Shown: positions 1-7,198, numbered from the stretch's first letter. The stretch: DNA of 17,209 nt from Methanobacteriota archaeon (GCA_023434825.1 JAEYSH010000048.1:1-17209), one strand, 5' to 3'. Translations and numbers: made by a program. Notes: generated from the sequence alone by a model not told the origin.

Positions 1-52
1 TCCATTATAATGCTTTTAATTGCAATCAGCATGCATATATTTTCTATATTTA

Positions 53-868
53 TCATTGATACTCATCAACAGGTGATATGCCCTTAATGTCCATGTAGAG
101 ATAAGTTATTACAAGAACAAAATAAGGTGTCAATATTATACCCGCAAGTATATTTAAAATGGATCCAACAAAGGGAATTAAGCCTAAAACAAAACTTATA
201 CCTAATGCAATTGCAAAGTTGATTATTCCAACTAAAAATACTTTTAATTTGTTTTTCATGAAAAGCTTAAAACTAGATTTTATGGAACCAATAACAGACT
301 TTTTACCTATCACAATAGCTTGATTTACAAACATTAATCCTAAGGCTAGTAAAATCAATCCCACAATAAATATAAGTATTCCCAGCATACTGACTATTAT
401 TCCCAGTATATCAGAAATATTAAAGAGTATTATACCTAAAATAAATGGTATCGCAAGCACTATTCCAATTAAAGCAGTTATTATACTTACAACAAATATT
501 TTAATGAAATATTTTTTTCCTTTTTTCCAGGCGACTTCCAGGTCTGGTCTTCCGCCTTCAATAACTTTTTTAGCCATTCCTATAGTTGCCGCATAAATAA
601 ATGAATAAATTAGGGCAGTAATAATTCCAAAAATAAATAATAACGCAGCTGAAATTAAAACTGCCATAATAGAAATATTTGGAACATTTTCGGGTGTAAT
701 TACACCATTAAAGAATGCATTAGTTCCTATAAACCCAAACATAATTATTAAAACTATTATAGCCATTATTATAAAAGTTAAAACTGTCCCCACGAGAGAT
801 GGAACTGCAATATTTAAATTATCTTTCAAATTATCAAATGATCTGGAATAATAATCTCCAACATCCAT
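53..868 (-). CDS. DUF4013-like multi-spanning membrane protein
   Basis: Predicted integral membrane protein of 271 residues with about six hydrophobic segments (roughly residues 20-45, 62-90, 118-150, 155-185, 207-230 and 235-258). Its short N-terminus begins MDVGDYYSRSF, and basic loops follow (AWKKGKKYF near residue 110, KLFMKNKLK near 205). The MD-x-G opening, the Gly/Ile-rich helices and the size match the DUF4013 family common in methanogens, whose function is unknown. I chose the ATG at 868 because a strong GGAGGT lies five bases upstream (873-880). An in-frame ATG at 889 falls inside an ATTC repeat and would lie upstream of the start site expected from the TATA box at 902-914. The gene appears to be a single transcription unit. 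The family call is from memory of its general pattern; membrane location is much surer than family. Confidence 0.8.
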   Translation of the reverse strand: MDVGDYYSRSFDNLKDNLNIAVPSLVGTVLTFIIMAIIVLIIMFGFIGTNAFFNGVITPENVPNISIMAVLISAALLFIFGIITALIYSFIYAATIGMAKKVIEGGRPDLEVAWKKGKKYFIKIFVVSIITALIGIVLAIPFILGIILFNISDILGIIVSMLGILIFIVGLILLALGLMFVNQAIVIGKKSVIGSIKSSFKLFMKNKLKVFLVGIINFAIALGISFVLGLIPFVGSILNILAGIILTPYFVLVITYLYMDIKGISPVDEYQ

Positions 869-883
869 AAAATACCTCCATTT

Positions 884-899
884 ATTCATTCATTCATTC
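884..899. repeat. Tetranucleotide repeat (ATTC)4
   Basis: Four perfect ATTC units lie between the TATA box and the ribosome binding site of the DUF4013-like gene. On the coding strand they read GAAT repeats and create a spurious in-frame ATG at 889. Slippage here would alter leader length, though four units is short. Confidence 0.6.
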
Positions 900-901
900 A
901 A

Positions 902-914
902 GATATATAAATAA
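902..914 (-). promoter_or_regulatory. TATA box of the DUF4013-like gene
   Basis: The coding strand reads TTTATTTATATAT. A start site about 25 bases downstream falls near 880-885. That gives a leader of 12-17 bases carrying the GGAGGT site and supports the start at 868. Confidence 0.5.
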
Positions 915-990
915 ATTGCTGGATTTCAATTTAAAAATAAATAATATATTGAAAAATTTTTAAAAATCAGTTCAAAATTAAAATAATAGT

Positions 991-1506
991 CTATTTTTCT
1001 ATTTTTTCCCAAAAAACAGTTCCATCTTCCCGGGATGATTTAAAATAGCCTTTTCTTTCTAAATTTCTGAGTATACTGTTAAAATTATCTAAAGAAAGTT
1101 CTGTAAACCCAATATCTATTATTTTACTATAATGATCTTCAGCAGTGCACCTATCTTGGCTTAATAATTGATAAACCTGGGACTGAAACGAGGTAAGGTC
1201 CTTTTTTGGACGGGCTGTAAGAGCATCGAAATATATCTTTATTTTTTCAATTTCTTTTAATTGAGCATCTTTTTCTTGAATTAAATTTGATAATTTACTG
1301 ATTTCTACTTCCTTTCCATTTAAAAGTTCTTTTAGCTCATTTATTTGTTTTTTCTTTTCTTCAACTTGCCCTTTTTCAATTTTAATGGAATTATTGGATT
1401 CATTCTGGCATTTTTTGAGATCAATTTTTAACTTGCTTATCTCTAGAAGACATGCCTTAACCAGTTGCCTTAACTGTTCTCTCTCTGTATCTTTCAGTAT
1501 AGCCAT
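991..1506 (-). CDS. Coiled-coil protein with probable winged-helix C-terminus
   Basis: Predicted cytoplasmic protein of 171 residues that I do not recognise. Residues about 5-95 form a long charged heptad-like helix rich in Lys, Glu, Leu and Ile (for example KEVEISKLSNLIQEKDAQLKE), a probable coiled coil. Residues about 100-171 look like a compact helix-turn-helix or winged-helix fold: FQSQVYQLLSQD, an acidic linker, then LDNFNSILRNLERKGYFKSS and a beta-strand-like end TVFWEKI. A coiled-coil dimer with a C-terminal nucleic-acid-binding domain is a plausible inference. The ATG at 1506 has no convincing ribosome binding site. An A/T element (TTTAAAAAC, about 1536-1544) lies roughly 30 bases upstream, so the mRNA could be nearly leaderless. 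There is no signal peptide or membrane helix. Confidence 0.75.
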   Translation of the reverse strand: MAILKDTEREQLRQLVKACLLEISKLKIDLKKCQNESNNSIKIEKGQVEEKKKQINELKELLNGKEVEISKLSNLIQEKDAQLKEIEKIKIYFDALTARPKKDLTSFQSQVYQLLSQDRCTAEDHYSKIIDIGFTELSLDNFNSILRNLERKGYFKSSREDGTVFWEKIEK

Positions 1507-1879
1507 TTTATCAGTATATAGTATATTCTAACTTGTTTTTAAATTTAATGTTTTTTTCTAGATAATCTATTATTTATCTTGAAAATTAAATGAAAATATT
1601 GGAATTAAGACTATTACAAAAGGGCAAGGAGCAAAATTAACAACTGTAGGCGGTATAATTACAGCAGAAAATACCCCTTGCCATTATAATATAAAACTGA
1701 TGCATCTAATAAGTCTTTCTATTTTTCTAAGATAAGTATTCTATTTATATGATTAAGTAAGATAAAAGCGAACTTAAAAACATTTAAAATAAGCATTTTA
1801 TTATTAAAATAGAAAATATATATCATAATTTCCATTATTCCATATATAATACGAGATTATTGAATTAAAAGTTATATAA
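1507..1879. other. Gene-free stretch with a GC-richer island
   Basis: This 373-bp gap lies between the PAP2 phosphatase and the coiled-coil gene. Most of it is very AT-rich with no clear signal. The part at 1601-1690 is richer in G and C. It stays open on the plus strand from 1583 to a TAA at 1733 without a usable start codon, and holds nested inverted repeats: GGCAAGG (1623-1629) with CCTTGCC (1676-1682), and CTGTA with TACAG about 1643-1662. It could be a gene remnant or an unrecognised structured RNA. Confidence 0.4.
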
Positions 1880-2449
1880 TTACTTTTTAAATCTTAAATA
1901 TTTTTTTAGGCCATTATAGCCCGATAAAATATTATTTTCATATCTTAAAATCAGCAATCCCAATAAAACTCCAATTAATGCTCCAGAAACAACATCGGAA
2001 GGATAATGCGCACCATTGTAAACTCGGGAGAATGCCACTAATGACGCAAAAATTATAAAGTAAATTAATCCATATTCCTTCCCTATTATAGTTGCTACTG
2101 TAAATGAGGCCGTTGCATGTCCTGATGGCCATGAATAACCATTAGTAGGATCTAGAACTCTCACACCTTGAAGCACTTCATAAGGGCGAGGTCTCATTAC
2201 AATTAATTTCAAGATCTCAGTTAGGAAATAACCAGCAATAAGAGCAATGATAGATACTAATGCTACTTTTTTTCCTTTTTCTCCTCCAAAAATAAATATT
2301 AATATTGAGATAAATATCCAGAAGCTAAAATAACCAACTTCAGATAAAAGAGGCATTATTAAATCAAAAATAATGTTTTGCATGTATATATTGATTATAT
2401 AAAATAGTTGAATATCTATATTGCTTGATAAAATTAATTGTTCGAACAT
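1880..2449 (-). CDS. PAP2-family membrane lipid phosphatase
   Basis: Integral membrane phosphatase of 189 residues. All three motifs of the PAP2 (phosphatidic acid phosphatase type 2) superfamily are intact: K81-x6-R88-P89 (KLIVMRPRP), P108-S-G-H111, and S141-R142-x5-H148-x3-D152 (SRVYNGAHYPSD). H111 is the expected proton donor and H148 the nucleophile. About five hydrophobic segments surround them. The family removes phosphate from lipid phosphates or diphosphates. In an archaeon with a pseudomurein wall, a polyprenyl (undecaprenyl or dolichyl type) diphosphate phosphatase is the natural guess, but sequence alone does not fix the substrate. The ATG at 2449 has no good ribosome binding site, and an A/T tract 20-30 bases upstream hints at a short or absent leader. 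It is separated from the upstream secreted-protein gene by a T-rich terminator, so it is probably its own unit. Confidence 0.9.
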   Translation of the reverse strand: MFEQLILSSNIDIQLFYIINIYMQNIIFDLIMPLLSEVGYFSFWIFISILIFIFGGEKGKKVALVSIIALIAGYFLTEILKLIVMRPRPYEVLQGVRVLDPTNGYSWPSGHATASFTVATIIGKEYGLIYFIIFASLVAFSRVYNGAHYPSDVVSGALIGVLLGLLILRYENNILSGYNGLKKYLRFKK

Positions 2450-2509
2450 GCTATCGGTTAATTATTTTAATAAAACTATTTTGATAATATGTTTTTGCAA
2501 TTATTTAAA

Positions 2510-2527
2510 TAAAAAAGGAAAGAAAAG
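2510..2527 (-). terminator. T-rich terminator after unit C
   Basis: Directly after the stop codon of the gene ending at 2529, the coding strand reads CTTTTCTTTCCTTTTTT. This is typical of U-rich archaeal intrinsic terminators and separates this unit from the PAP2 gene. Confidence 0.5.
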
Positions 2528-2528
2528 A

Positions 2529-3398
2529 TTATTTCTTTTCAATTTTAATTTTAAATGGGGGTTCAATTTCATTTTTTCGTAGATACCATATCATTAATGC
2601 TACTAATAAAATGACTATTAACCATACTGGAATAACTAAAATTGTGTCATTGGTTTCAAGAGTTTTGTCCTGTTGATACCTTCCATAATTAATTACTGTT
2701 TTTGCATTGTAAATACCCATTTCTCCAAATCCTGGAGTCCACTTAGCAGATAGATAATAATCATCTTCAGGGAATACTCCCCCTTCTACTGGAACTTTTG
2801 TACTTCCTATTAATCCATTAATCTCAATATTTCCAGTCATATTTGCATATACTGTTCCATTATTCTTCACATGATACGTGAAATCTCCAGGCATGAATGA
2901 TAGAAGTACAATAGGTGCGCTGTGCTCTAAAAGCTGTAAAGACTCAATTATCGGCCCTGCTATGCCTACAATAACCGGAATTACTAATTCAACATTTTGA
3001 CTGATGGCAACTTTTTCTGTTTGTCCTTGTCTTGAAGGTGTTCCTTTAACTATTATGGCTCCAACAGCATCGTTATAATTATATTGTGCAGGTGCATTTA
3101 CGTTGAAAGTTATTGCCTTTCTCTCTCCCGGTTTTAGAAGGAAGCTTGTTGGTTGATTTAAAGTAATCCAGTTAGCAATTCCATTATCAGAAAATTCTAA
3201 GTGAATATTATCGCTTAAGAGTCTTTTTTTATCAAGCACTACATTCATATCATTATTACTGGGATTTTCTATAACTAGTTGCCCAGATACTGCTTTTGTT
3301 ACATTCATATTATATTTAAAATAAGATGGAGATGCAGTAAGCCCCCCCGCCATTACTGGAGCTATTAAACTTAGTATTAATATTAAAATAATGATCAA
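2529..3398 (-). CDS. Membrane-anchored two-domain surface protein P1
   Basis: Third paralogue of the P family. It has an N-terminal export signal, a first beta-sandwich-like domain (about residues 20-130, with DKKRL, SDNGIANWI and APAQYNYNDAVGAI), and a second (about 140-245, with ESLQLLEHSAPIVLL, MPGDF, KNNGTVYANMTGN and YGRYQQDK). One transmembrane helix (254-273) and a basic 16-residue tail ending KIKIEKK follow. The mature part faces outward. I do not recognise a named family. The layout recalls the DUF916/DUF3324 WxL-interacting proteins of Gram-positive bacteria, which is inference only. The start is uncertain. The TTG at 3398 is the first canonical codon, but it has no ribosome binding site and gives a signal peptide with no basic residue. 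The frame stays open upstream, where an ATC at 3425 sits four bases after GGCGGTGA and would add SIKHLSIYL. The gene has its own TATA box at 3473-3484. Confidence 0.8.
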   Translation of the reverse strand: MIIILILILSLIAPVMAGGLTASPSYFKYNMNVTKAVSGQLVIENPSNNDMNVVLDKKRLLSDNIHLEFSDNGIANWITLNQPTSFLLKPGERKAITFNVNAPAQYNYNDAVGAIIVKGTPSRQGQTEKVAISQNVELVIPVIVGIAGPIIESLQLLEHSAPIVLLSFMPGDFTYHVKNNGTVYANMTGNIEINGLIGSTKVPVEGGVFPEDDYYLSAKWTPGFGEMGIYNAKTVINYGRYQQDKTLETNDTILVIPVWLIVILLVALMIWYLRKNEIEPPFKIKIEKK

Positions 3399-3472
3399 AT
3401 ATATACTTAAATGTTTAATTGAGATGGTTTCACCGCCAAAAATTGCATATTAATTGAAGGATATGTAATTTT

Positions 3473-3484
3473 AATATATAAAAT
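3473..3484 (-). promoter_or_regulatory. Internal TATA box before P1
   Basis: The coding strand reads ATTTTATATATT, one of the best TATA boxes in the window. A start site about 25 bases downstream (near 3450) would leave a short leader carrying GGCGGTGA at 3430-3437. With the T10 tract just upstream, it suggests P1 is transcribed at least partly on its own. Confidence 0.5.
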
Positions 3485-3518
3485 TAACTAGAAAAATCAG
3501 CAATATCTAAAAATTAAT

Positions 3519-3528
3519 AAAAAAAAAA
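3519..3528 (-). terminator. T10 tract after S1
   Basis: Ten consecutive A on the plus strand (T10 in the transcript sense) begin 13 bases beyond the S1 stop codon. It is a probable U-rich archaeal terminator. Placed between S1 and P1, it may let S1 accumulate above P1. Confidence 0.45.
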
Positions 3529-3540
3529 GAAATTTTTTAA

Positions 3541-4113
3541 TTATGGAAGAATAATTCCATTTCTTACAGCAATATATCTTATTGTTGTGTTATATGTTCC
3601 TTCAGCTGTAAATGTTGGAATGTTAACGTATATTGGTAAATTAATAGTTGCGTCAGCAGCTGTTTCATTTTGTGTTATTTTCCAATCATCGATAGCTTTA
3701 ACCCATGTATCTGAGAAAGTACCATTTGTTACATGTGAATCAGTTCCACTATACCTGAAGTTAGTAAGAACATCATCAGGATATTCTGTTGAATTATTAT
3801 TTGGAATGAAACTTCCAGTATCAGATTTTACATATACATCTATCTTACCGTTTGATTGAGAAGTAATATTGTTTGTTGTTCCACCATATCCTCCAACCAA
3901 TAGTTGTAAGTTTGAAAAAGAATCCCATCCAGTGTAGTTATTAGCAATAGCAGTAGGTACAGTTATACCAATTACATCCCCAATAGTTACAGTTGCAATT
4001 GTATTACCAGTAGAATTTGGAGGCACTGCTGTTACAGAATTATCACCAATGGCTAAGAATACTGAAAAACAAAGCATTAATGCTATTGTAAATACTCCTA
4101 ATTTTTTATCCAT
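3541..4113 (-). CDS. Small secreted Asn-rich surface protein S1
   Basis: Predicted exported protein of 190 residues with a signal peptide (MDKKLGVF, then a hydrophobic run to about residue 22; cleavage somewhere around 22-30). The mature part is beta-strand-like and has about seven Asn-x-Ser/Thr sequons. It shares a pattern with the other S proteins: a central strand of the type KIDVYVKSD, an aromatic F-x-Y step (NFRYSG), a Trp-Lys element (FSDTWVKAIDDW), and a C-terminal strand pair (LPIYVNIPT, then EGTYNTTIRYIAVR). It has no membrane helix or wall-anchor motif. The ATG at 4113 has a clear AAGGAGTG upstream. It heads unit C, with a TATA box at 4204-4216 and two inverted repeats above it. I infer that it is a secreted partner of the P protein; no known family is recognised. 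Confidence 0.8.
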   Translation of the reverse strand: MDKKLGVFTIALMLCFSVFLAIGDNSVTAVPPNSTGNTIATVTIGDVIGITVPTAIANNYTGWDSFSNLQLLVGGYGGTTNNITSQSNGKIDVYVKSDTGSFIPNNNSTEYPDDVLTNFRYSGTDSHVTNGTFSDTWVKAIDDWKITQNETAADATINLPIYVNIPTFTAEGTYNTTIRYIAVRNGIILP

Positions 4114-4203
4114 TTTTTTGCACTCCTTATATTTGTTTTTAAAATTTTATTAAAATTATTAGTACTGATTTCGTCCTAATTAATCTATACGTATGCCGAT
4201 TTA

Positions 4204-4216
4204 ACATATAAATAGT
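4204..4216 (-). promoter_or_regulatory. TATA box of unit C
   Basis: The coding strand reads ACTATTTATATGT. The start site expected near 4180-4185 would give a leader of about 70 bases before the ATG at 4113. The inverted repeat at 4222-4241 sits immediately upstream, over the position where TFB contacts DNA. Confidence 0.55.
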
Positions 4217-4221
4217 TTATG

Positions 4222-4241
4222 GTGAATGTGACACAATTCAC
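4222..4241. promoter_or_regulatory. Inverted repeat GTGAAT-N8-ATTCAC
   Basis: A perfect 6-bp inverted repeat (GTGAAT and ATTCAC separated by eight bases) abuts the unit C TATA box. It is a longer relative of the GTGA-N6-TCAC sites and resembles the repeat at 7765-7784. A regulator bound here could block or recruit the TBP/TFB complex. Confidence 0.55.
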
Positions 4242-4269
4242 AACAATAACCTAATTCTACAAAGATAAA

Positions 4270-4283
4270 GTGAACATAATCAC
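4270..4283. promoter_or_regulatory. GTGA-N6-TCAC site of unit C
   Basis: The sequence GTGAACATAATCAC is a 4-6-4 inverted repeat about 55 bases upstream of the unit C TATA box. It has the same form as the sites at 7942, 9127, 9180 and 9264. Confidence 0.55.
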
Positions 4284-4575
4284 AAATTTTCTTTAAAATA
4301 TTAAAAAGTATTTAATTTTATCATAAATAATAATTGAAAGGCCAATATTAATTAAATTAGAGGACTATATCTTTTTAAAATAACATAAAAATAATAAGAT
4401 ATAATTCGCTCTAAATTATATGAACAATTACTATATTTTTTAATAAATAATTACTTTAAAATAAATAATTAATTAATACCAATAAGATCAGTGTTCTGAA
4501 TTTATTTTACGGTGAATAATTGCTTTTTATGGTTAAAATTTTTATGTGAAAAAATGGATTTGATTATTAAAAAAT

Positions 4576-5490
4576 TTACTTTCTTTTAAATTCTATTTTA
4601 ATTGGAATATTACCATCTTTCTTACGAATAATCCATATACTTATAGTTAAAAGCAAAATAATAATTAGCCATACAGGAATAACTAAAATTGTATCATTAG
4701 TCTCGATGATTTTATCTTGTTGAAATCTTCCATAATTAATTGTAGTTTTTACATTGTATAATCCTAGATCAGCCAATCCGGGAGTCCATTGTTTTGTTAA
4801 AACAATTTCATCTTCAGGGTATACACCCCCATCAAATTGAACATTTTCACTACCAGTAATTCCTTTTATTTCCATGTTTCCAGTCATATTAGCATAAACT
4901 GTACCGTTATTTTTCAGTTTATAAATAAAATCACCCGGCAATAAACCTAAAAGTATAATAGGAGCCTTATGTTCTGTAAGCTGTAATGATTCTACAATTT
5001 GACCCGGAAGGCCAACAACAATTGGAACAACTATTTCTGTAGCTAATTGTATGTTAAAATTAGAATTACTTTCCTTTTTCTGAATTTGAGTTACTATAGG
5101 AGTTTTCATTATTATTAAAGCCCCAACAGCATCAGAATAGTTTATTTTTGATGGTGCAGATACATTAAATTTGATAGATTTTGATTCTCCGGGATTTAAT
5201 ATAAAGTTGGTCGGATTAACTGTAATCCATTGAGCAATGCCTTCATCTGAATAAATTAGGTGATTACTATCAAATAATAACTTTTTTTTACTAATGGACA
5301 CATTAAACGGTGTATTTTTAGTATTCGTAATTGTCAGTTGTCCATTTACTGTCTGTGATGGCTTTAAATTATATTTAAATGAGTATGATTCCTCTTGACT
5401 TGCACTAAAAACTAATCCTAAAGAAGATAGCGATATAATTGAAATTAATATTAAAAATAGAAGTTTATTTATATTTCTTCCAGATTCCAT
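4576..5490 (-). CDS. Membrane-anchored two-domain surface protein P2
   Basis: Second paralogue of the P family, 304 residues. It has a signal peptide to about residue 31 (basic MESGRNINK, hydrophobic core, VFSAS), then a first beta domain (FKYNLKPSQTVNGQL, SKKKLL, SDEGIAQWITVNP, FNVSAPSKINYSDAVGAL) and a second (VPIVVGLPGQIVESLQL, LLPGDFIYKLKNNGTVYAN, GGVYPEDE, QWTPGLADLGLYN, YGRFQQDK). One membrane helix (269-288) begins VIPVWLI, and a basic tail ends PIKIEFKRK. Compared with P1 it carries an insert rich in Gln, Lys and Asn between the domains (near QIQKKESNSNFN). It is the last gene of unit B, 45 bases after the S2 stop, with only a weak GGAAGA ribosome binding site. The outward-facing, membrane-anchored topology is well supported; the role is unknown. 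Confidence 0.82.
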   Translation of the reverse strand: MESGRNINKLLFLILISIISLSSLGLVFSASQEESYSFKYNLKPSQTVNGQLTITNTKNTPFNVSISKKKLLFDSNHLIYSDEGIAQWITVNPTNFILNPGESKSIKFNVSAPSKINYSDAVGALIIMKTPIVTQIQKKESNSNFNIQLATEIVVPIVVGLPGQIVESLQLTEHKAPIILLGLLPGDFIYKLKNNGTVYANMTGNMEIKGITGSENVQFDGGVYPEDEIVLTKQWTPGLADLGLYNVKTTINYGRFQQDKIIETNDTILVIPVWLIIILLLTISIWIIRKKDGNIPIKIEFKRK

Positions 5491-5535
5491 TATTTATCTT
5501 CCAGTAAATTGATATGAGGATTGTATTGAAATTCT

Positions 5536-6156
5536 CTATAGACTTATATTTAGAGTTTGATTTGTATTATTAGCATCTCCAGTTATATTGTCTGTTTGCT
5601 TGGAAGAATCATTATAATCAATATCCTGTGATAATTCGCTTAAAGGAGGTATACTTCCCGGTTCAAATAATGAATGAATTATTGTTATAATATAATTTCC
5701 AGGTTCTGTTCCATAGGGTACAGTCAGGTAAAGAATTACTGGCAAATACTCAGGCTGATTTCCTTTTTTTCTCCAATTTGCTCTAACAAGTGTAGAAGTA
5801 TTTGTAAATGATGTTATTGGGACATTAACTCCATAATCACTATATTTAAAATTATCGTAAGAAATCGTGTTTCCATAACCATCAGTAAAGTTATCGTTAA
5901 CTCTAACATATAAATTTGCATTATTATTTTTATCAATCCTTTCAATTACAAAGCCAGTAATGGGATTTATAGTTGCAGGCCATATCTTAGTAGTGTTATC
6001 CGCCGATAGGTTGTTTCCAAGATTAATAATACCTGTTTGTTGATTATTCCATAATATTGTCATATCAGCATTAGGATCTAATTGAGCATTTACTGGTAAA
6101 TTTAAAAATAATACTAATATTATAATGCACATTATTTTTAGAAATGACAAATTCAT
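5536..6156 (-). CDS. Small secreted protein S2 with Asn/Asp-rich tail
   Basis: Predicted exported protein of 206 residues. The signal peptide runs to about residue 24 (MNLSFLKIM, hydrophobic core, PVNAQ). The mature part has the S-family pattern: ILWNN and INLGNNLS near the N-terminus, NLYVRVNDN in the middle, YDNFKYSDYG, a Trp element (LVRANWRKKG), and the C-terminal pair LPVILYLTVPYG and GNYIITIIH. Unlike S1 and S3 it continues for about 40 residues with a polar, Asn/Asp/Ser/Thr-rich tail ending NQTLNISL, which may be flexible or glycosylated. The ATG at 6156 follows AAAGGTGA. It sits between P3 and P2 with gaps of about 45 bases on each side, so the pairing S3-P3, S2-P2 fits one operon. 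Confidence 0.8.
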   Translation of the reverse strand: MNLSFLKIMCIIILVLFLNLPVNAQLDPNADMTILWNNQQTGIINLGNNLSADNTTKIWPATINPITGFVIERIDKNNNANLYVRVNDNFTDGYGNTISYDNFKYSDYGVNVPITSFTNTSTLVRANWRKKGNQPEYLPVILYLTVPYGTEPGNYIITIIHSLFEPGSIPPLSELSQDIDYNDSSKQTDNITGDANNTNQTLNISL

Positions 6157-6203
6157 TTATTTCACCTTTTACTTTAGCAAATATTCACAGCTTAAATGTA
6201 TTT

Positions 6204-7112
6204 TTATTCTTTTTTTTTCTTTTCAATTTTTATTTTTATAGGAGATGATATTTCTTTCTTACGGATAAATCCCATCATTAAAATCATAAGCAAGATAATT
6301 ATCAACCATACTGGAATAACTACAATAGTATCATCTGTTTCAATAGTTTTATCCTGTGTTTCTCTACCATATTTAATGACTGTTTTAGCATTATAAACTC
6401 CAAAGTCCCAGAAATCTGGTTCCCACTTAGTAAACATGTTGTAATTATCTCCCGGAAAAACATTACCACTCATGGTGACATTATGTTTGCTTAACCATCC
6501 GTTAATCTCAACATTTCCATCTATATTGGCAACTACGGTACCATTGTTTTTTAATGTATATTCAAATTTACCAGGCATAAATGACAACAGAATAGAAGGT
6601 ACTTTGTGATCTAAAAGTTCTAAAGATTCAATAATATCTCCGGGTAAACCTATGTATATTGGAACAATGAGTTCAGGGATTCTTTGTATATTTAGAGAAT
6701 TATTCTCGTTTATTTTTGAATTTATTGAATGTCCTTGTATTAGTAGTGCTGCTGCAGCATCATAATAACTTACATTAGAGGGAACATTGACAATAAAATT
6801 TACTGAACCTTTTTGGTGGGGACCTAAAACAAAACTGGAAGGATTCACTTCAATCCATGTTGCAGCACCATTATCAGAAAAAACAACATTTACATTATCC
6901 TTCTGAATCCTTTTTTTATCCACAGTAATATTAAGAGGCTCATTTCCAATATTTTCAACAGTTAATTGTCCTTGATATGTTTTTGTGGTTCCAAAATTAA
7001 CATTGAAACCACCAGGAGATGCCAAAATTCCAACCCCAAATGCAGTTCCAGTTGAACCTACTAAAATAGTAAACCCTATTAAAATAGTTAATATTTTAAT
7101 GTTTAATGCCAT
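6204..7112 (-). CDS. Membrane-anchored two-domain surface protein P3
   Basis: First P paralogue in transcription order and the most divergent, 302 residues. The signal peptide runs to about residue 26 (MALNIKIL, hydrophobic core, GTAFG). Domain 1 has FNVNFGTTKTYQGQLTVEN, DKKRI, SDNGAATWIEVNP and PSNVSYYDAAAALL. Domain 2 has VPIYIGLPGDIIESLELLDH, LSFMPGKF, KNNGTVVANIDGN, NVFPGDN, KWEPDFWDFGVYN and YGRETQDK. The membrane helix is 264-283 (VIPVWLIIILL), and the basic tail ends PIKIKIEKKKKE. The juxtamembrane block ETDDTI has lost the Asn-Asp-Thr sequon that P1 and P2 keep. The ATG at 7112 follows TGAGGAAA. It lies 86 bases after the S3 stop in unit B. No named family is recognised; function is inferred only from export, anchoring and the repeated pairing with S genes. 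Confidence 0.82.
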   Translation of the reverse strand: MALNIKILTILIGFTILVGSTGTAFGVGILASPGGFNVNFGTTKTYQGQLTVENIGNEPLNITVDKKRIQKDNVNVVFSDNGAATWIEVNPSSFVLGPHQKGSVNFIVNVPSNVSYYDAAAALLIQGHSINSKINENNSLNIQRIPELIVPIYIGLPGDIIESLELLDHKVPSILLSFMPGKFEYTLKNNGTVVANIDGNVEINGWLSKHNVTMSGNVFPGDNYNMFTKWEPDFWDFGVYNAKTVIKYGRETQDKTIETDDTIVVIPVWLIIILLMILMMGFIRKKEISSPIKIKIEKKKKE

Positions 7113-7198
7113 TATATTTCCTCAAATGATATATTACTTAGCTTATTGAATTTATAAGCTTAAATTAGAATATAATAAAATAAAAAATGATATCAAAT

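Larger units (their letters stand above)
4114..4575. other. Leader region of unit C
   Basis: This 462-bp gap holds the unit C promoter and operators (4204-4283). At its right end are short T runs (transcript sense) just after the stop of the P2 gene at 4576, which probably end unit B. The stretch from 4290 to 4550 is almost pure A/T with no readable gene. Confidence 0.6.

Noticed and set aside
1..52. A gene at the left edge
   Set aside because: Only AT-rich sequence after the stop codon of the DUF4013-like gene is visible; no frame can be supported.
3587..3859. Plus-strand open frame opposite S1, and similar frames at 10118-10336, 12049-12543 and 15570-15992
   Set aside because: They lie entirely or mainly antisense to well-supported genes, have no ribosome binding site, and look like shadows of their codon use.
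4290..4550. CRISPR or tandem repeat array
   Set aside because: The stretch is low-complexity A/T with scattered TAATAA words and no regular repeat unit.
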